Assembly (NCBI RefSeq): GCF_964036645.1
Contig: NZ_OZ038525.1
Coordinates: 2,440,501-2,504,500, forward strand
DNA: 64,000 nt
From: Tenacibaculum sp. 190524A02b
Lineage (GTDB): Bacteria; Bacteroidota; Bacteroidia; Flavobacteriales; Flavobacteriaceae
Reading direction: 5' to 3'
The position numbers were made by a program, and so were the translations under genes. Below the pieces are notes generated by a model. That model worked only from the letters and a program-made list of their open reading frames with translations. It did not search any database and was not told where the DNA came from. This document shows, one piece after another, positions 1-9,243 of the stretch; position 1 is the first letter of the stretch, and every line of letters starts with the position of its first letter.

Positions 1-926
1 TCTCCTGTATTAGGGTCAGTACCAACAATAGCATCTTTATCAACCGGTGAAGGTAAATAACGACATACTGCATCTAATAAAAACTGAACTCCTTTATTTT
101 TGAAAGCTGAACCACAAATCATAGGAATGATAGACATATCCATTACAGCAGCACGAAGAGCAGCGTGTACTTCTTCTTCTGTAATAGAATTCTCATCTTC
201 CATAAATTTCTCTAAAAGATTCTCATCATAAGCAGCAACTTCTTCAATAAGTTTACCACGTAATTCAGCAGCTTCTTCTTTTAAATCTTCTGGGATATCG
301 ATAATATCAAAAGTAGACCCTTGTGTTTCATCATGCCATACAATAGCACGGTTCTTCACTAAATCAACGATACCTTTAAAATCTGCCTCATCACCAATAT
401 TCATTACAATTGGTACTGCATTAGACCCTAACATATCTTTTACTTGTTGACATACAGCCATAAAATTAGACCCTTGACGATCCATTTTATTTACAAAACC
501 AATACGAGGTACTTTATAGTTATCAGCTAATCTCCAGTTAGTTTCAGATTGAGGTTCAACACCATCAACTGCACTAAATAAGAATACTAAACCATCAAGA
601 ACTCTTAAAGAACGGTTTACCTCCACAGTAAAATCAACGTGACCTGGAGTATCAATAATATTAAAATGATATCCTTTAGTTTCATTAGTTGGCTGTCCAT
701 TTTCTGTTGGGAACTTCCACTCACAAGTGGTAGCTGCAGAAGTAATTGTAATACCTCTTTCTTGCTCTTGCTCCATCCAGTCCATTGTAGCGGCACCATC
801 ATGTACCTCACCAATTTTATGACTTACACCTGTATAGTATAATATACGCTCAGTTGTTGTAGTTTTACCCGCATCAATATGCGCTGCAATACCAATATTT
901 CTTGTAAATTTTAAATCTCTACCCAT
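1..926 (-). CDS. fusA: Elongation factor G, N-terminal part (gene runs off the window)
   Basis: Translocation GTPase of the ribosome. Reading left from the ATG at 924-926 the protein opens [20 protein letters not shown], followed by [13 protein letters not shown], the EF-G P-loop. Further on are the G3 motif DTPGHVDF and the G4 motif NKMD. About 308 codons are present, covering the G domain with its insert and the beginning of domain II; the C-terminal half lies before base 1. The gene starts 5 bases after the rpsG stop and closes the rpsL-rpsG-fusA str operon transcribed leftward from the promoter near 1890. The frame is open to base 1, so the truncation is due only to the window edge. Confidence 0.97.
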   Translation of the reverse strand, partial: MGRDLKFTRNIGIAAHIDAGKTTTTERILYYTGVSHKIGEVHDGAATMDWMEQEQERGITITSAATTCEWKFPTENGQPTNETKGYHFNIIDTPGHVDFTVEVNRSLRVLDGLVFLFSAVDGVEPQSETNWRLADNYKVPRIGFVNKMDRQGSNFMAVCQQVKDMLGSNAVPIVMNIGDEADFKGIVDLVKNRAIVWHDETQGSTFDIIDIPEDLKEEAAELRGKLIEEVAAYDENLLEKFMEDENSITEEEVHAALRAAVMDMSIIPMICGSAFKNKGVQFLLDAVCRYLPSPVDKDAIVGTDPNTG

Positions 927-931
927 GGTTA

Positions 932-1408
932 TTAAAATCTAAAGTGTGAGAATGCTTTGTTTGCTTCAGCCATTTTGTGAGTATCTACTCTCTTTTTAAC
1001 AGCAGCACCTTCTTCTTTAGCAGCTGCTAAAATTTCAGAAGCTAAACGTTGTGCCATTGTTTTTTCGTTACGCTTACGCGCATACGAAATCATCCACTTA
1101 ATTGCCATAGAAACCTTACGGTCTGGGCGAATTTGCATTGGGATTTGGAAAGTTGCTCCACCAACACGACGAGAACGTACTTCTACGTGCGGCATTACAT
1201 TTGACAATCCGTCTTTCCATATTTCTAAAGCCGACTTTTCTTCGTCAGTCTTTTTTTCGTTTACGATATCAATTGCATCGTAAAATACTTTGAATGCTAC
1301 AGATTTTTTACCGTCCCACATTAAGTTATTCACAAAACGAGTTACTAATTGATCATTAAATCTTGGATCCGGTAACAAAACTCTTTTTTTAGCTCTTCTT
1401 TTCCTCAT
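932..1408 (-). CDS. rpsG: 30S ribosomal protein uS7
   Basis: Primary 16S rRNA-binding protein that nucleates assembly of the 30S head. The 158-aa length matches bacterial uS7. The basic N-terminus MRKRRAKKR, the segment [13 protein letters not shown] and the tail AFSHFRF are diagnostic. It lies between rpsL (34-base gap) and fusA (5-base gap) in the conserved str operon and should be co-transcribed with both. The ATG at 1408 is the only sensible start because it gives the standard N-terminus. In other bacteria uS7 represses this operon; no matching leader structure was identified here. Confidence 0.98.
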   Translation of the reverse strand: MRKRRAKKRVLLPDPRFNDQLVTRFVNNLMWDGKKSVAFKVFYDAIDIVNEKKTDEEKSALEIWKDGLSNVMPHVEVRSRRVGGATFQIPMQIRPDRKVSMAIKWMISYARKRNEKTMAQRLASEILAAAKEEGAAVKKRVDTHKMAEANKAFSHFRF

Positions 1409-1441
1409 GTCTTTACATTAAAAAAGGTTACTAATTATTTT

Positions 1442-1822
1442 TTACTTTTTGTCTTTTGGGCGTTTTGCTCCGTATTTAGATCTACGTTGAGTTCTTCCCT
1501 CAACACCTGCAGTATCTAAAGCACCACGAACAATGTGATATTTAACACCTGGTAAATCTTTTACCCTTCCACCTCTAACTAATACTATCGAGTGCTCTTG
1601 TAGGTTGTGCCCCTCACCTGGAATATACGCGTTAATCTCATTACCATTTGTTAACCTAACACGCGCTACTTTACGCATTGCTGAATTAGGTTTCTTTGGT
1701 GTTGTTGTGTATACACGCGTACAAACTCCACGTCTCTGAGGACATCCCGTTAAAGCAGCCGATTTACTCTTCTTAGTTATTTTGGCTCTTCCTTTACGAA
1801 CTAATTGTTGAATAGTTGGCAT
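1442..1822 (-). CDS. rpsL: 30S ribosomal protein uS12
   Basis: Decoding-centre protein and first gene of the str operon. The 126-aa protein carries the conserved loops [11 protein letters not shown] (Lys43) and RVKDLPGV (Lys88, Asp89). Lys43 and Lys88 are the residues altered in streptomycin-resistant or -dependent mutants of other bacteria. Both are wild type here, so no rpsL-type streptomycin resistance is predicted. Asp89 is the residue methylthiolated by RimO in many bacteria. Transcription should start from the strong promoter at 1883-1913, leaving a leader of about 55 bases that contains a small hairpin. Confidence 0.98.
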   Translation of the reverse strand: MPTIQQLVRKGRAKITKKSKSAALTGCPQRRGVCTRVYTTTPKKPNSAMRKVARVRLTNGNEINAYIPGEGHNLQEHSIVLVRGGRVKDLPGVKYHIVRGALDTAGVEGRTQRRSKYGAKRPKDKK

Positions 1823-1882
1823 ACTAATTAATTACTATTTTTCGTTTGTACTATAATAAACTCTTAATTATTTAAGAGTGCG

Positions 1883-1913
1883 CAAATGTACGACATTTTT
1901 CTAATTATTCAAA
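1883..1913 (-). promoter_or_regulatory. Promoter of the rpsL-rpsG-fusA operon
   Basis: Read leftward, TTTG (1910-1913), 19 bases, then TACATTTG (1883-1890): a perfect match to the Bacteroidota housekeeping promoter TTTG-N19-TAnnTTTG. Just downstream, 1860-1879 is an inverted repeat (ACTCTTAA, TTAT loop, TTAAGAGT) that would form a hairpin near the 5' end of the ribosomal-protein mRNA. Confidence 0.8.
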
Positions 1914-1970
1914 TATCAACTAGTTATTTTTAAAGAACATAATATTTTCATTACACTAAACTAATAATTA

Positions 1971-3623
1971 GTGTACTTTAGCCCTAAAACACGCACCTTG
2001 AGAGAACTTATTAAAATATTACTTTTCTTTTTTTACTTTACAATCATCTCAAAAACCGCATTATCTCAGAATCTTAATCTAAGAATTACATCTAAAGATA
2101 GTATTGAAAACATTTTTCTAAAAAAAATCAACTTTAAAAAAAGGCATTCATCGGAAAACAATCTAAAAAATGAATTAGAAATAGTTTTAAAACAACTTAA
2201 TCATAATGGTTTTTTTTACCCTGACTATAAGTTAACAAAAACAGATTCTGTTTTCTCCTACTCTTTTAAACTTAATCAAAGAATAAAACACGTAACAATA
2301 TATACACTCAATAATAAAAAAACAACCTTTCCAATTAACCAACTTAACTCTTTTTTAAAATCTGAAACCGAAAAACTAGACGCTAGTGGAAATTCTTTTT
2401 CTGAATTAAAGCTCCAAAATATTAATCTAAAAAAAGATAGTTTATTTGCTTATTTAAAAATCACAGACTCTAAAAAACGTTTTATAGATAGAATTATAAT
2501 TAAAGGGTACAAAAACTTCCCTAAATCTTACACAAAACACTATCTAAAACTAGACAACAACACCTTAGTATCTAAACCCAAACTCAGTATACTTAAAAAC
2601 AAAATAGATAAACTGGACTTTGTCACTTCTTTAAAAAAGCCAGAAATCTTATTCAGTAAAGATTCTACACTATTATATTTGTACCTTAAAAAAAAGAACA
2701 AGAATTTTTTTGATGGTATCATAAATTTCAATTCTGAAGAAAACAGTAAAAAAATCCAGTTTAATGGCTATATTAATCTACAATTACAAAACCTTTTAAA
2801 CACTGGCGAAACCTTAAAGTTAAACTGGAACTCAACCCAAAACCAAAACACCTCTTTTTCCTTAACAACCAATATACCGTATATTTTCAATTCCCCAATC
2901 AGTCTAAAAACTTCATTTGAAATCTTCAAACAAGACTCTAGTTTTCTAAACACAAAATTTAAAAATCAATTTAAATACAACTTAAATACAAACTCAAACA
3001 TCTGTTTAACATACACTCAAAATGAATCAAACAACACCTTAACTAACCAAACAAATATCAACCTTTATTCCTATAATAGTTATTTTGTTGGTTTAGGTTA
3101 TGAATATTCAACCCCTAACAATCAAACCCCAATTGTCTCTCCTGATGTTTTTTTCTTTAAAACACATTCACAGTTTGGCCAACGCACCTCTAACAAACTA
3201 ACTACAAACCAATTAAAAACAAGCATAAACATTAGTTATTTATTAACATTTTCACAAAAAAATCATATACATCTAAAAAACGAATCTGCATATTTAAACT
3301 CAAAAAACCTGCTCATTAACGAGTTATTTAGAATTGGAGGAACTAATTCTATTAGAGGCTTTAGAGACCAAAGTATATTTACTTCAAAATATTCATTTGC
3401 AAACATCGATTACCTATACTCAATAACCCCTACAAACATTATCTATGGATTTATTGACTATGGAATCTCCAACAACGACCAACAAACCTCTATAGGACTA
3501 GGATACAAGCAATTGATTAAAAACACATTAATCAACATAGAGTATTCAATTGGAAAGAGAAAATTAACAAATTTTAATTTTAACAACTCTTTTTTATCTA
3601 TTAGAATACTTAACTATTTTTAA
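1971..3623 (+). CDS. Omp85-family (BamA/TamA-like) outer-membrane protein
   Basis: A 550-aa exported protein ending in a 16-stranded-type barrel. The clue is the C-terminal half, with alternating beta-strand sequence, the motif GGTNSIRGFRDQ (the (V/I)RGF signature of the L6 loop in Omp85 barrels) and a terminal aromatic residue (RILNYF). The N-terminal ~230 residues have alternating polar/hydrophobic strands consistent with POTRA-like domains. The protein is shorter than BamA (about 800 aa) and closer to TamA-like or two-partner-type members. The start is uncertain. The GTG at 1971 gives the longest frame, but a TTG at 1998 gives a compact signal peptide ending ALSQ. A TACTTTAG sequence at 1974-1981 resembles a -7 box and would place transcription start after the GTG. 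Membership of the family is fairly secure; substrate is unknown. Confidence 0.75.
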   Translation: MYFSPKTRTLRELIKILLFFFYFTIISKTALSQNLNLRITSKDSIENIFLKKINFKKRHSSENNLKNELEIVLKQLNHNGFFYPDYKLTKTDSVFSYSFKLNQRIKHVTIYTLNNKKTTFPINQLNSFLKSETEKLDASGNSFSELKLQNINLKKDSLFAYLKITDSKKRFIDRIIIKGYKNFPKSYTKHYLKLDNNTLVSKPKLSILKNKIDKLDFVTSLKKPEILFSKDSTLLYLYLKKKNKNFFDGIINFNSEENSKKIQFNGYINLQLQNLLNTGETLKLNWNSTQNQNTSFSLTTNIPYIFNSPISLKTSFEIFKQDSSFLNTKFKNQFKYNLNTNSNICLTYTQNESNNTLTNQTNINLYSYNSYFVGLGYEYSTPNNQTPIVSPDVFFFKTHSQFGQRTSNKLTTNQLKTSINISYLLTFSQKNHIHLKNESAYLNSKNLLINELFRIGGTNSIRGFRDQSIFTSKYSFANIDYLYSITPTNIIYGFIDYGISNNDQQTSIGLGYKQLIKNTLINIEYSIGKRKLTNFNFNNSFLSIRILNYF

Positions 3624-3712
3624 AACTTTAACATACAGATACTTCTATTAAAAATTTTGTTAAAAACCTCTAAGGCTTAATACAATTATTTAATAATTAG
3701 TTAACAAATTAG

Positions 3713-3743
3713 TTGTTTTTTTAAGTTTTATTTAAGACTTTTG
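3713..3743 (+). promoter_or_regulatory. Predicted promoter of the first SusC/SusD operon
   Basis: TTG at 3713-3715, 20 bases, then GACTTTTG at 3736-3743 (7 of 8 to TAnnTTTG). Transcription would begin near 3748, giving a 5' UTR of about 22 bases. This predicted UTR plus the first five codons (3748-3783) is the stretch that is copied at 33080-33116, where it would be read in antisense by the candidate RNA at 33041-33127. Confidence 0.5.
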
Positions 3744-3747
3744 AAGC

Positions 3748-3783
3748 AATTAATTCAAACAATTACACAATGAAAACAAAGTT
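3748..3783 (+). promoter_or_regulatory. Putative antisense-RNA target: susC 5' UTR and start codon
   Basis: AATTAATTCAAACAATTA (3748-3765), CAC, then AATGAAAACAAAGTT (3769-3783, with the start ATG at 3770-3772). The same two blocks occur at 33080-33097 and 33102-33116, separated by four bases, in an RNA gene that would be transcribed on the opposite strand. The pairing would be 18 bp plus 15 bp around a small mismatch and would cover the ribosome-entry region. Confidence 0.5.
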
Positions 3784-6700
3784 TAATGGAATTTTAACGC
3801 TTTTATTAGCGTTTGTTGTGCAAATAACTTTTGCGCAAGAAAAAACAATTTCAGGTACTGTTTCCGACGAGTCTGGGCCTTTACCTGGAGTGACTGTGTT
3901 AAAGAAAGGGACTTCACAGGGAACAGAAACTGATTTTGACGGAAAATATTCTATTAAAGCTAAAACAGGTGACGTGCTTGTTTTTAGTTTTGTAGGAATG
4001 AAAACTACCGAGAGAAATGTAGGTACTTCGAACACAATAAGTGTTACGATGGAAGGCGATAACGTTTTAGATGAAGTTGTTGTTACCGCTTTAGGTATTA
4101 AGAGAGAAGCTAAAAGTTTAGGTTTTGCTCAACAACAGGTTAAAGGAGAGCAATTAGCTCAAACAAGAGAAGTTGATGTAAACAATTCTATTGCAGGTAA
4201 AGTAGCTGGTGTTCAATTATTGGGTGCCCCTAGTTCTGGTTTTGGAAATGCTTTAATTCGTTTAAGAGGTGAAAGTGACTTATTATATGTTGTAGACGGT
4301 GTTAAAATTGACAACTCAGGAGATATTAATGTTGATGACATCGAAACATTAAACGTTTTAAAAGGTAGTGGTGCTACAGCTTTATATGGACCTATTGGTA
4401 AAAATGGTGTTGTAGTAATTACAACCAAAAGAGCTAAAGGAGGTAAAGCTCAATTTATTTTAGACCAATCTTTACAAATGTCCAATGTTTATATCTTACC
4501 AGAGTACCAAAATGAGTATGGAGGAGGGTATTCACAAACATTTAGAACTGAAAATGGTCAATTAATTCCCAATTATGCTGCTGACGAATCTTGGGGACCT
4601 AAGTTAGATGGAAGACTAGTTAGACATTGGGACAGTTGGATTCCAGGATCTGCTGAATATGGAGAATTAAGACCTTGGTCTGCCAATCCAGATAATGTAA
4701 GAAACTTTTTTGAAACTGGTTTCACTACTAACACGAGTTTAACCTTTACCAAAGGAGGTGATGGATACAATATTAAAACTATCTTAAGAAATGTTAACAT
4801 TGAAGGTATTGTACCTAACTCAGAAAGAGATTTAACTCAAATAAGTACAAGTGCTAGCTTTGACTTATCAGATAAGATACAAATTTATACTAATATTAAC
4901 TACCAATATAGAGAAACTACTAATGACCCTGTAGGTAGATACAATGGTGTTGCTTCAAACTTTAACCAATGGTTCCAGAGACAAGTAGACATGAACCGAT
5001 TAAGAGATAATTATTTCCAAAACGGGAAGTTTTACACTTGGAACATAAAAAGTACTTCAGATTTAACTCCTCAATATTGGGACTCTCCATATTTTGTAAC
5101 TAATCAAAACTTAAATTTACAGTTTAAGAATGCAACTTTTGGAAATATCGGTTTAAACTACAAAATAACTGATAATATTACCATAAATGCAGAAGCAAGA
5201 AGAACTGTTAACGTTTACAAAAGAAATGAAAGAGTTGCCTTTGGAGGTTTAAATCAAACTAAATTTGAAGAAAGAGAAACGACACGTTCTTCTACAGAAT
5301 TCTTTGCAATGGCAACTTACAATAAGGATATTACAGATAAATTTGATGTAACTGCCTCTATTGGTACAGAACTAAGAACTGACCAAGAAAGGTATCTTGA
5401 CGGAGAATCGAGTGGAGGATTAACAATTCCTGGCATCTACAGTGTTGCTACCTCAAAAGACAGACCTGTTTATACTAGATTCGAAGAAAATCAAAAGAAC
5501 AGAGGTTTATTTGCTACTGCTTCATTTGGATATGATGATATGTTATTTTTAGATGGAACTCTTAGATCTGACTGGAACTCTTCTGCTAACCCAGAAGATA
5601 ACAGAGTATTAACTTATGGAGGATCATTAAGTTTCATATTTGATAAAGTAATTGAATGGGATGCTTTAAGTTTTGGTAAATTACGTGTAGGTTATGCTGA
5701 AGCTCCAGACTTCCCTGAGATTAATGCTACTAAAAATGTATTCCAACAGGGGGGGTCATTTAATGGAACCGTATCTTTATCGCCATCACTTAACCAAGCT
5801 AATCCTTTAATTAAAGGAGGTACAAGAAAAGAACTTGAAATAGGTACTGAATTAAAGTTTTTCGGAAATAGATTAGGGATTGACTTCACTTACTTTGATA
5901 GAAAAGATGAAGGATTACCTATAGATGTTCCTTTATCAGCTGCTACAGGCTTTGGTTCCTCTACTGTTAACTCTGGTAAATTCTCTTCTAATGGTATAGA
6001 AGTAGCTTTAACTGGTACACCTGTGAAAAACGAGAACTTTAGATGGGATACAGGAATTAACTTTTCTACACTAAAGAGAACAGTTGATGAATTATATGTT
6101 AACCCAAAAACAGGCGAAGCAATTGAGACAGATGTATTAGTTACTTCATGGAGAGGTTTATCTTTAGAAGCCAGAGTTGGTGATGAATGGGGAGCCTTCT
6201 ATGGTAGAAAAATTAAGAGAGATGCTAACGGAAATATGTTATTAAACACTTCTGGTCAAATTCAATTCGATCAAAATCAATATTTAGGGAACTTATTACC
6301 CGATTTTACTGGTGGTTTTACAAACTCTTTTAACTACAAAGGAATTAACTTATCATTTAGTATTGACTTCCAAAAAGGTGGGAAATTTTTCTCTGTTACC
6401 GATATGTTCAACCATTACGCTGGTTTAGGCGCTGGAACTGTAGGAGACAATGCTATAGGAAACCCTGTAAGAGATGCTTTAGTTGCTGCAGATGGTACTA
6501 TTGTTGATGGCAGTGGCGATCCTTATACTAACTTACCTACTTCTAATACTTCTAACAATACAGGAGGTGTACTTGTAGAAGGAGTAGATTCTACTTCTGG
6601 AAGCCCAGTTTCTTACTATGTAAATGCAAAAACATACTGGAATAGTTTATTTGCATTACATGAAAGATGGATTCATGATGCTTCTTATGTTAAATTAAGA

Positions 6701-6943
6701 CAATTATCACTAGGTTATACTTTTGGAGAAAAAGTATTCCAAAACACACCTATAGAAAGTCTTACTGTTAATTTCTTTGCAAATAACTTATGGTTAATTT
6801 ATTCTGAAATAGATGGCATAGACCCTTCTGAAATAGAAGATTCAAATGGAGGATCTGGAGTTGGAGAAGGATACAGATGGGTTGAAGGTGGTCAGTTACC
6901 AAGTAGCAGAACTTTTGGTATGAATATTAAAGTTAAATTTTAA
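3770..6943 (+). CDS. SusC/RagA-family TonB-linked outer-membrane receptor
   Basis: Outer-membrane nutrient importer of the SusC type, 1057 aa. In order: a signal peptide ending ITFAQ (residues 1-22); a CarboxypepD_reg-like domain (about 25-110, with GTVSDESGPLPGVTVLKKG and FVGMKTTER); the DEVVVTALG segment characteristic of SusC plugs; a TonB plug domain (about 115-220, GVQLLG to VVVITTKRA); and a large beta-barrel ending FGMNIKVKF. SusC proteins bind TonB-ExbBD-driven energy and form a lidded complex with the SusD lipoprotein encoded 18 bases downstream. No glycosidase, peptidase or regulator is linked, so the substrate (glycan, peptide or other) cannot be inferred. The 5' UTR and start codon match a candidate antisense RNA encoded at 33041-33127. 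Confidence 0.95.
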   Translation: MKTKFNGILTLLLAFVVQITFAQEKTISGTVSDESGPLPGVTVLKKGTSQGTETDFDGKYSIKAKTGDVLVFSFVGMKTTERNVGTSNTISVTMEGDNVLDEVVVTALGIKREAKSLGFAQQQVKGEQLAQTREVDVNNSIAGKVAGVQLLGAPSSGFGNALIRLRGESDLLYVVDGVKIDNSGDINVDDIETLNVLKGSGATALYGPIGKNGVVVITTKRAKGGKAQFILDQSLQMSNVYILPEYQNEYGGGYSQTFRTENGQLIPNYAADESWGPKLDGRLVRHWDSWIPGSAEYGELRPWSANPDNVRNFFETGFTTNTSLTFTKGGDGYNIKTILRNVNIEGIVPNSERDLTQISTSASFDLSDKIQIYTNINYQYRETTNDPVGRYNGVASNFNQWFQRQVDMNRLRDNYFQNGKFYTWNIKSTSDLTPQYWDSPYFVTNQNLNLQFKNATFGNIGLNYKITDNITINAEARRTVNVYKRNERVAFGGLNQTKFEERETTRSSTEFFAMATYNKDITDKFDVTASIGTELRTDQERYLDGESSGGLTIPGIYSVATSKDRPVYTRFEENQKNRGLFATASFGYDDMLFLDGTLRSDWNSSANPEDNRVLTYGGSLSFIFDKVIEWDALSFGKLRVGYAEAPDFPEINATKNVFQQGGSFNGTVSLSPSLNQANPLIKGGTRKELEIGTELKFFGNRLGIDFTYFDRKDEGLPIDVPLSAATGFGSSTVNSGKFSSNGIEVALTGTPVKNENFRWDTGINFSTLKRTVDELYVNPKTGEAIETDVLVTSWRGLSLEARVGDEWGAFYGRKIKRDANGNMLLNTSGQIQFDQNQYLGNLLPDFTGGFTNSFNYKGINLSFSIDFQKGGKFFSVTDMFNHYAGLGAGTVGDNAIGNPVRDALVAADGTIVDGSGDPYTNLPTSNTSNNTGGVLVEGVDSTSGSPVSYYVNAKTYWNSLFALHERWIHDASYVKLRQLSLGYTFGEKVFQNTPIESLTVNFFANNLWLIYSEIDGIDPSEIEDSNGGSGVGEGYRWVEGGQLPSSRTFGMNIKVKF

Positions 6944-6961
6944 TTCAAAATTTAGAAAAAA

Positions 6962-8443
6962 ATGAAAAAAAACGTAATAAAAACTTTAGCTCTTGCTTCT
7001 ATATTAGCATTAGGCTATAGTTGTGATACATATGATTTTGGTAACACTGATGATAACTTAAATAACCCATCAACTACTGTACCTTCTTCGTTACTTACTT
7101 CTGCTCAATCAAAATTAGTTGGAGCATTAAGTTTATCAGGTACAGCTACCCCTTCCTTATATGTACAGCACTTGTCTCAAACTCAATATACTGAGGAATC
7201 TAGATACCAGACTATTAATTTTGGTTGGAATATTGTTGGAAGTGGTACCTTGCAACAAGGTAATGTAAATGTATATAACAAGTCTATTTTAGGGCTACAA
7301 ACAATTATTGATGCAAACACCGATACACCTGCAGAAATGATTTCTTTTGGTTCTAATGCCAATCAAATAGCTGTAGCTAGAATTTTAAAAGCTTATTATT
7401 ATCAGTGGATGACCGATAGATGGGGTATGTTACCTTATACTGAAGCTTTAGGAGGTATTGATAATCCTAATCCTAAGTATGACACTCAAGAATTTATCTA
7501 TAAAGATTTATTTAAAGAAGTAGATGCAGCATTAGCTCAAATGGATGGAGGCGCAGGACCTTCTGGTGATATTTTCTTTGGAGGAGATATGGCCAAATGG
7601 AAGAAGTTTGCTAATACTTTTAAAATGAATATGGCTATTCGCTTAGCTAAAGTATATCCTAACTCAGGTGATTATGCTGCAACTAAATTTAACGAAGCTA
7701 TGTCTGGTGCTATTGCTTCTGTAAGTGAAAACATTATGTTTCCTTGTATCGCAGATGATCAATTCGATAATCCATATCAAGATGATTACGTAGATGCAGG
7801 TAGAGAGGACGAATGTTTAAGTGATGTTTTAGTTAACAGAATGCAAGCTTTAAATGATCCTCGTTTACCAAAATTCGGGCAGCCTGCTGCTGATACTGGT
7901 ACATTTGTAGGTTTACGTTATGGATGGGCTGGAGCTGGTACTGTTCCTAATACAGCGGTTTCTTTTATGAATAATACATTAATCAAAGAATCTGAAACCA
8001 ATCTACCTATGTTTACATATGCTCAGATAGCTTTTAACAAAGCAGAAGCTGTTACTCTTGGTTGGATCTCTGGCGATGCTAAAACTTTTTATGAAGATGG
8101 TATTAAAGCATCTATGGAACAATGGGGAGTTACAACTGCTGATGCTACTGCATATTTAGCTGAAACTGATGTAGTTTATAATGCTGGTAATGCAATGAAC
8201 CAAATAGCTGAACAAAAATGGTTAGCTCTTTTCTATCAACCATATGAAGCTTGGGCTGAGTGGAGAAGATTAGATTACCCAGTATTAACTCCAGCTGTTG
8301 ATGCTTTGAATGGTACAAATCAAATACCTACAAGACATGGTTACCCTTCTACAGAACCAAGTCAAAATAAGGCTAATTATGATGCTGCAGTTGCTACACA
8401 AGGAGCTGATGGTTTATTTACTAAATTATGGTGGGATAAATAA
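6962..8443 (+). CDS. SusD/RagB-family surface lipoprotein
   Basis: Substrate-binding lid of the SusCD import complex, 493 aa. The N-terminus MKKNVIKTLALASILALGYS is followed by Cys21, giving a type II signal with lipobox GYSC. The segments WMTDRWGMLPYTEAL and AKWKKFANTFKMNMAIRLAK resemble the SusD-like_2 subgroup, with TPR-like helices. The C-terminal part contains the usual EQKWLALFYQPYEAWAEWRR segment. The protein follows susC after 18 bases and is certainly in the same operon, which ends at the terminator 8472-8506. Ligand cannot be predicted. Confidence 0.93.
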   Translation: MKKNVIKTLALASILALGYSCDTYDFGNTDDNLNNPSTTVPSSLLTSAQSKLVGALSLSGTATPSLYVQHLSQTQYTEESRYQTINFGWNIVGSGTLQQGNVNVYNKSILGLQTIIDANTDTPAEMISFGSNANQIAVARILKAYYYQWMTDRWGMLPYTEALGGIDNPNPKYDTQEFIYKDLFKEVDAALAQMDGGAGPSGDIFFGGDMAKWKKFANTFKMNMAIRLAKVYPNSGDYAATKFNEAMSGAIASVSENIMFPCIADDQFDNPYQDDYVDAGREDECLSDVLVNRMQALNDPRLPKFGQPAADTGTFVGLRYGWAGAGTVPNTAVSFMNNTLIKESETNLPMFTYAQIAFNKAEAVTLGWISGDAKTFYEDGIKASMEQWGVTTADATAYLAETDVVYNAGNAMNQIAEQKWLALFYQPYEAWAEWRRLDYPVLTPAVDALNGTNQIPTRHGYPSTEPSQNKANYDAAVATQGADGLFTKLWWDK

Positions 8444-8471
8444 TCTACATTGTAAGCAATTTTATAATATT

Positions 8472-8506
8472 AAACTACCTTTTACAATAAAAGGTAGTTT
8501 TTTTTT
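8472..8506 (+). terminator. Rho-independent terminator of the SusC/SusD operon
   Basis: Perfect stem with arms AACTACCTTTT and AAAAGGTAGTT around a 5-base loop, followed by a run of T residues. It lies 29 bases after the susD stop and separates the operon from the 8533 gene. Confidence 0.85.
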
Positions 8507-8532
8507 ATATTTATCAAAACAATACTACACAA

Positions 8533-9207
8533 ATGAAAGCTTTAACTATTATATGTCTATTAACACTCATAATTTCTGCACCAACTTTTGCACAAGTTGA
8601 GAATATGAATTTTAATCCCCAAATGATTGGTGGCACTTATCAAAACAATACAATTAATTCAAATTCCCTAAATGGCTATGAAAATATTAAAGGCTCTATA
8701 TATCTCTTTAAAAATTGGTATAACAAATCTACAATTACTTCTGAAACAAATAAAAAATTCACAATTGCCAACCTTAACTACAACTTAAATGATGGTACTT
8801 TTATAGCTAAATTATCCAAAGACAGTGTTTATGTTTTTCAAAACATAAAAAGTGTAAAAATGAATAACTTTCTTTTTGTCAAGCTAGAAAGCGGTTTTTA
8901 TGAACAATTAGTTAATGGTAAAAAATTAAACCTTTATAAAAAACACTCTGGAAAATTAAAAAAACCTATTTTTAACAAAATGACAAATCAACAAATTAAA
9001 GCTGCTGAATTTGTTAAAACTGAGGAATATTTTTATTTATATAAAAACGATCAGTTAAAAGAACTGAAACTTAAAAAAGCTTCTATCTTAAAATTAATGT
9101 CAACACATAAGAATACAATAAAAAAATACACTAAAGAAAATCGATTATCTTTTAAAAAGGAAAGTGATATCGTTAAAATTTTCAAGCAGTATAATAAACT
9201 AAAATAA
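8533..9207 (+). CDS. Exported protein of unknown function, first of a tandem pair
   Basis: A 224-aa protein with a signal peptide ending PTFAQ (about residue 21). I do not recognise the family. It is paralogous to the next gene: both have FNPQMIGG near the mature N-terminus, then KG(S/V)(I/F)YL(F/Y), a central NDSVY(V/I)(F/Y)QN-type strand, and KMTNQQ(I/V)K(A/P)AE before a lysine-rich C-terminal half. The pattern NKKFTIANLNYNL...FIAKLSKDSVYVF looks like alternating beta strands, suggesting a secreted beta-rich protein. The gene lies after the SusCD terminator with its own short upstream region, so a link with the transporter is only positional. Confidence 0.8.
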   Translation: MKALTIICLLTLIISAPTFAQVENMNFNPQMIGGTYQNNTINSNSLNGYENIKGSIYLFKNWYNKSTITSETNKKFTIANLNYNLNDGTFIAKLSKDSVYVFQNIKSVKMNNFLFVKLESGFYEQLVNGKKLNLYKKHSGKLKKPIFNKMTNQQIKAAEFVKTEEYFYLYKNDQLKELKLKKASILKLMSTHKNTIKKYTKENRLSFKKESDIVKIFKQYNKLK

Positions 9208-9243
9208 AAACAATTATAAACATTAACTTAACAACTTCTAATT

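Noticed and set aside
3770..8443. Complete polysaccharide utilisation locus
   Set aside because: Neither SusCD pair has a linked glycoside hydrolase, lyase, sulfatase or SusE/F gene, so calling a glycan substrate would be unsupported.
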